From: Ruminococcus sp.
GTDB taxonomy: Bacteria > Bacillota > Clostridia > Oscillospirales > Ruminococcaceae
DNA: 8,437 nucleotides
Assembly: GCA_017622635.1 (NCBI GenBank)
Contig: JAGAQS010000186.1
Coordinates: 1-8,437, forward strand
Reading direction: 5' to 3'
Each line of letters starts with the position of its first letter. Within the stretch, counting starts at the first letter, position 1. The position numbers and the translations under genes are program-made. The notes beneath the pieces are model-generated. The model did no database searches, was not told the DNA's origin, and was given only the letters and a program-made list of their open reading frames with translations. Below are positions 5,379-8,437 of the stretch, in pieces.

Positions 5379-6470
5379 TTGAAGAATACATTCGGTTCAA
5401 GTGTTGCCGTTACGATTTTCGGAGAAAGTCACGGCAATATGATTGGTGCGGTTCTTGACGGTCTGACGGCTGGAATTGAAGTTGACGAAAACTTCATAGC
5501 TTCACAGATGGAACTCAGAAAATCCGTCGGTTCTTTGTCTACCGCAAGACGTGAGGCAGATGAAGTAAAAATCGTAAGCGGTGTTTTCAACGGCAAAACC
5601 ACTGGTACACCTATAACGTTTATTATCGAAAACAAAGATACAAGAAGTAAAGACTACGGCGAACTTGCTTACAAGGCACGCCCCGGACACGCCGATTATA
5701 CCGCACAAATGAAATATCACGGTTTTCAGGATTTCAGAGGCGGAGGACATTTTTCGGGTCGAATTACGGCGGGACTTGTTGCTTCGGGTGCAGTAGCAAT
5801 AAACGCACTCAGAAAAAAAGGTATTTATATAGGTACACATATACTTTCATGTGCAGGGGTACGTGACCGTGATTTCGGTGATATTTCAGAAGATATAAAC
5901 ACACTCAATAGTCTTGATTTTGCCGTACTTGACGAAAGTGCAGGAAAATCAATGACCGAAAAAATAGCCGATGCACGAAATAACGGTGACAGTGTGGGCG
6001 GTCGTCTTGAAACTGCTGTTATCGGATTTCCTGCCGGAGTTGGTGAACCTTGGTTCGACACAATCGAGGGCGTACTGGCACACATTCTTTTCAGTATCCC
6101 CGCAGTAAAGGGTGTTGAGTTCGGTGACGGTTTTGAACTTGCCGAAAAATACGGAAGTACCGCAAATGATGCTTACTGTTCACAAAACGGAAACGTTTAC
6201 ACAAAAACAAACCACAACGGCGGAGTTTTAGGCGGTATTACAAACGGTATGCCCATTGTTTTCCGTACTGCCGTAAAGCCTACACCGTCCATATACAAGG
6301 AACAGGACACTGTTGACCTCAGAACCATGCAGGAAACAACGTTACAGATAAAAGGTCGTCACGACCCTGCAATTATACACCGTGCAAGAGTTGTGGTAGA
6401 CAGTGTGACCGCACTTGTACTCTGTGACCAGCTTGCCCTCAGATACGGCACAGACTGGATTGCAGAATAA
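5379..6470 (+). CDS. aroC: Chorismate synthase AroC
   Basis: A 363-residue enzyme that makes chorismate from EPSP using reduced FMN, the last shared step of the shikimate pathway. Motifs in order: GESHG (15-19, with H18), SLSTARREADEV (52-63), SGVFNGKTTGTPI (67-79), RPGHADYT (101-108, with H104), RGGGHFSGRITA (120-131), GGVLGGITNGMPI, KPTPS and the C-terminal GRHDPAIIHRARVV. The start chosen is TTG at 5379, giving MKNTFGSS, the usual family N-terminus. GGGAGA (5365-5370) is eight bases upstream, ideal spacing. ATG at 5370 is in frame but overlaps that ribosome site. The open frame back to 5331 is the promoter, not coding. The GGGHFSGR form of the arginine-rich segment differs from GGGRSSAR of E. 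coli; I believe it occurs in other Firmicutes. Confidence 0.95.
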   Translation: MKNTFGSSVAVTIFGESHGNMIGAVLDGLTAGIEVDENFIASQMELRKSVGSLSTARREADEVKIVSGVFNGKTTGTPITFIIENKDTRSKDYGELAYKARPGHADYTAQMKYHGFQDFRGGGHFSGRITAGLVASGAVAINALRKKGIYIGTHILSCAGVRDRDFGDISEDINTLNSLDFAVLDESAGKSMTEKIADARNNGDSVGGRLETAVIGFPAGVGEPWFDTIEGVLAHILFSIPAVKGVEFGDGFELAEKYGSTANDAYCSQNGNVYTKTNHNGGVLGGITNGMPIVFRTAVKPTPSIYKEQDTVDLRTMQETTLQIKGRHDPAIIHRARVVVDSVTALVLCDQLALRYGTDWIAE

Positions 6471-6498
6471 TTTTAAAGAAAAAGGAAGTTTTTTAATT

Positions 6499-7527
6499 AT
6501 GGCTATGAATATTATCAGGGAATTACCCCACCCGACAGAAATTAAATCCGCCCACCCTCTTTCACAGGAACTTATCGACACAAAAGCAAAGAATGATGAG
6601 GAAATTAAAAAAATTTTCAGAGGTGAATCGGACAAGTTCATTCTTATAATCGGTCCTTGTTCTGCCGACAGGGAAGAAAGTGTTTTAGACTATATAACAC
6701 GTCTGAGAGAAGTTCAGGAAAAAGTAAAGGACAAAATTTTCATTATTCCAAGAATTTACACGGGTAAACCACGTACAACAGGTGACGGCTACAAGGGAAT
6801 GTTACACCAGCCAAACCCTACAGGTATGTCCGACCTCAAAAGCGGTATCATTGCAGTAAGACATCTGCACATGAAAGCACTCGCCGAAACAGGTTTTTCC
6901 AGTGCCGACGAAATGCTTTATCCCGAAAACTACAGCTACCTTGATGACCTGCTTTCATATATTGCAATCGGTGCAAGGTCTGTTGAAAACCAACAGCACA
7001 GACTTGTTTCAAGCGGTGTTACGATTCCCGTCGGTATGAAAAACCCCACAGCAGGCGATATTTCAGTAATGATGAACTCTATCACCGCCGCACAGCATTC
7101 ACACGCATTTATTTACAGAGGCTGTGAAGTCAAGAGCGACGGCAACCCCTATGCACACGCTATACTTCGTGGTTACGTCAACGACAGAGGCACTTCTTTC
7201 CCCAACTATCACTACGAAAATTTAATAAGACTTTCTGATATCTATGCACAGAAAAATCTTCTCAATCCTGCTCTTATCGTTGATACAAACCATTCAAATT
7301 CAGGTAAACAGTACAATGAACAGATTCGTATTGCAAAAGAAGTACTTCACAGTATGCGTCACAGTGACGACATCAGAAAACTTGTAAAAGGTCTCATGAT
7401 TGAAAGTTACATTGAGGACGGAAGCCAGAAAATCGGTGAAAATATTTACGGCAAGTCAATTACAGACCCGTGCTTAGGCTGGGAAAAATCCGAAAGACTT
7501 ATTTACGAAATCGCAGACCTTATATAA
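6499..7527 (+). CDS. aroF: 3-deoxy-7-phosphoheptulonate (DAHP) synthase, class I AroF/G/H type
   Basis: A 342-residue enzyme that condenses PEP and erythrose 4-phosphate, the first committed step to chorismate. The length and motifs match the AroF/AroG/AroH class. The metal ligands expected from E. coli AroG are visible: C54 in GPCSAD, H265 in DTNHSNSGK, E302 in MIESY and D323 in SITDPCLGW. KPRTT (90-94) holds the PEP-binding lysine, and VGMKNPTAGD (178-187) is also conserved. The N-terminal segment of about 40 residues resembles the extension involved in aromatic amino acid feedback in this class; which amino acid inhibits it cannot be read here, so the F/G/H letter is arbitrary. The start is ATG 6499 with AGGAAG (6483-6488) upstream; the frame extending back into aroC is rejected. 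It lies 28 bases after aroC and is probably co-transcribed, ending at a strong terminator. Confidence 0.93.
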   Translation: MAMNIIRELPHPTEIKSAHPLSQELIDTKAKNDEEIKKIFRGESDKFILIIGPCSADREESVLDYITRLREVQEKVKDKIFIIPRIYTGKPRTTGDGYKGMLHQPNPTGMSDLKSGIIAVRHLHMKALAETGFSSADEMLYPENYSYLDDLLSYIAIGARSVENQQHRLVSSGVTIPVGMKNPTAGDISVMMNSITAAQHSHAFIYRGCEVKSDGNPYAHAILRGYVNDRGTSFPNYHYENLIRLSDIYAQKNLLNPALIVDTNHSNSGKQYNEQIRIAKEVLHSMRHSDDIRKLVKGLMIESYIEDGSQKIGENIYGKSITDPCLGWEKSERLIYEIADLI

Positions 7528-7533
7528 TATCAA

Positions 7534-7560
7534 AAAAGCACACCTCTGCGGTGTGCTTTT
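7534..7560. terminator. Bidirectional terminator between aroF and the DUF1846 gene
   Basis: AAAAGCACACC (7534-7544) pairs perfectly with GGTGTGCTTTT (7550-7560) across the loop TCTGC. T residues follow on the plus strand, and the A-run at 7532-7537 gives a T-run on the minus strand. It sits seven bases after the aroF stop and 13 before the DUF1846 stop, so it serves both convergent genes. Confidence 0.92.
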
Positions 7561-7573
7561 AATTATATAAAAA

Positions 7574-8437
7574 TTACTGGTATTTCGGTTCACAGGTAAG
7601 ATTTACGCCGAGTCTCTTGAAAATTCTTTCGTCAACTGCCGACAGTATAACCGTTGAATGAACTTCACAGCCACGGAGTTTTGAAATCTGTTCCATAGCT
7701 TTTTTAGCGTTTTCGTCGGTAGTTGCACAGATTGAAAGTGCAATAAGTGTTTCATCTGTATGAAGACGGGGGTTATTGTTGCCGAGATGCTGAACTTTAA
7801 GATTCTGGATAGGTTCAATAACATGAGGTGACATCATAAGAACGTCGTCGGAAATACCGCCGAAATATTTAAGTGCATTGAGAAGAAGTGCGGAAGACGC
7901 TCCCAGCATATCGGAAGTGCGTCCCGTAAGTATAGTACCGTCGGGAAGTTCCATAGCTGTGGCAGGTGCATTTGTTTCCTGTTCCCTTGCAAGTGCAACA
8001 GCAACAACTTTTCTGTCGTCGGTGGTAACGTTAGCCTGTTTCATGAGGAGTTCAAGCTTGTAAACCTCATCTTCGGAAATAAGACCTTTTCTGTAGTCAC
8101 ACATTGCAACATAATAACGTCTTATAATTTCGTCCTTTGCCGCACGGCACACAACCTCATCGTCAATAATACAGTTTCCCGCCATATTAACGCCCATGTC
8201 GGTAGGTGACTTATACGGTGATTCACCCAGAATCTTTTCAAACATAGCATTGAGTACAGGGAAAATTTCAACATCACGGTTATAGTTTACGGTTGTTTTT
8301 CCGTAAGCCTCAAGGTGAAACGGGTCAATCATGTTAACGTCGTTGAGGTCTGAGGTTGCAGCCTCATAAGCTATATTTACGGGGTGACGGAGAGGAATAT
8401 TCCAGATAGGGAAAGTCTCGAACTTTGCATATCCTGC
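7574..8437 (-). CDS. DUF1846 (UPF0371) family protein, 5' end beyond the window
   Basis: 287 codons and a TAA stop are visible on the minus strand. The frame stays open to the right edge, with AGYAKFETFPIWNIPLRHPV read from the last bases, so the methionine at 8332 is internal. Family members are about 500 residues, so roughly the C-terminal 57 percent is present. Family-typical stretches include AYEAATSDLNDVNMIDPFHL, NYNRDVEIFPVLNAMFEKIL, SPTDMGVNMAGNCI and SPHVIEPIQNLK, and the C-terminus ends in CEPKYQ. No transmembrane segment is seen, so it is likely cytosolic. The biochemical role of the family is not established as far as I know. It converges on aroF across a shared terminator and is not in its operon. 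Confidence 0.9.
   Translation of the reverse strand, partial: AGYAKFETFPIWNIPLRHPVNIAYEAATSDLNDVNMIDPFHLEAYGKTTVNYNRDVEIFPVLNAMFEKILGESPYKSPTDMGVNMAGNCIIDDEVVCRAAKDEIIRRYYVAMCDYRKGLISEDEVYKLELLMKQANVTTDDRKVVAVALAREQETNAPATAMELPDGTILTGRTSDMLGASSALLLNALKYFGGISDDVLMMSPHVIEPIQNLKVQHLGNNNPRLHTDETLIALSICATTDENAKKAMEQISKLRGCEVHSTVILSAVDERIFKRLGVNLTCEPKYQ

Noticed and set aside
6415..6498. Extension of the aroF frame back into the 3' end of aroC
   Set aside because: It overlaps conserved aroC coding sequence, and the ATG at 6499 has a ribosome site and gives the normal family length.

Overview
The window looks like a conserved chromosomal core region of a low-to-mid-GC Gram-positive anaerobe of the class Clostridia, most likely a Ruminococcus-like member of the Oscillospiraceae. 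That placement is inference. It rests on the rpsF-ssb-rpsR order, a zinc-ribbon (CxxC...CxxH) form of S18, a type III pantothenate kinase, AAGGAGG-type ribosome sites, near-perfect TTGACA/TATAAT promoters, and a DUF1846 protein. I see no mobile element, CRISPR array, tRNA, rRNA or complete novel system.

Layout, left to right. Positions 2-34 are probably the last codons of a gene entering from the left, closed by a strong terminator (51-90). About 165 bases follow without a clear gene but with nested inverted repeats; they lead into a small DUF378 membrane protein (258-473). Two hairpins (484-554) separate it from a convergent minus-strand operon, rpsF-ssb-rpsR (1717 down to 565), driven by a consensus promoter at 1801-1829 with a structured leader. 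Back to back with it, a second consensus promoter (1862-1890) drives folC on the plus strand. folC converges on coaX (minus strand) with only three bases between stop codons. coaX and coaBC are divergent, with promoters in a 151-base AT-rich gap. coaBC is followed by aroC, which has its own perfect extended -10 promoter starting at the base after the coaBC stop, and then by aroF. A bidirectional terminator (7534-7560) separates aroF from a convergent DUF1846 gene that runs off the right edge.

Functionally, the rpsF operon makes two small-subunit ribosomal proteins (partners in the S6:S18 heterodimer) and single-strand DNA-binding protein. folC handles folate polyglutamylation. coaX and coaBC cover the first and middle steps of CoA synthesis from pantothenate. 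aroF and aroC are the first and last enzymes of the shikimate pathway to chorismate.

The points most worth a second look are these: CoaBC has Asn where the catalytic Cys of the decarboxylase half is expected; its divergent partner CoaX has GSDQ in place of GADR; the rpsF leader has a two-stem fold abutting the ribosome site; rpsR has an oddly distant ribosome site with a hairpin in between; aroC appears to start at TTG with a leader of only about 13 bases; and there is an unexplained structured element upstream of the DUF378 gene. Several genes are best read as starting well inside their longest open frame (folC, coaX, aroC), because the promoters lie inside the apparent N-terminal extensions.
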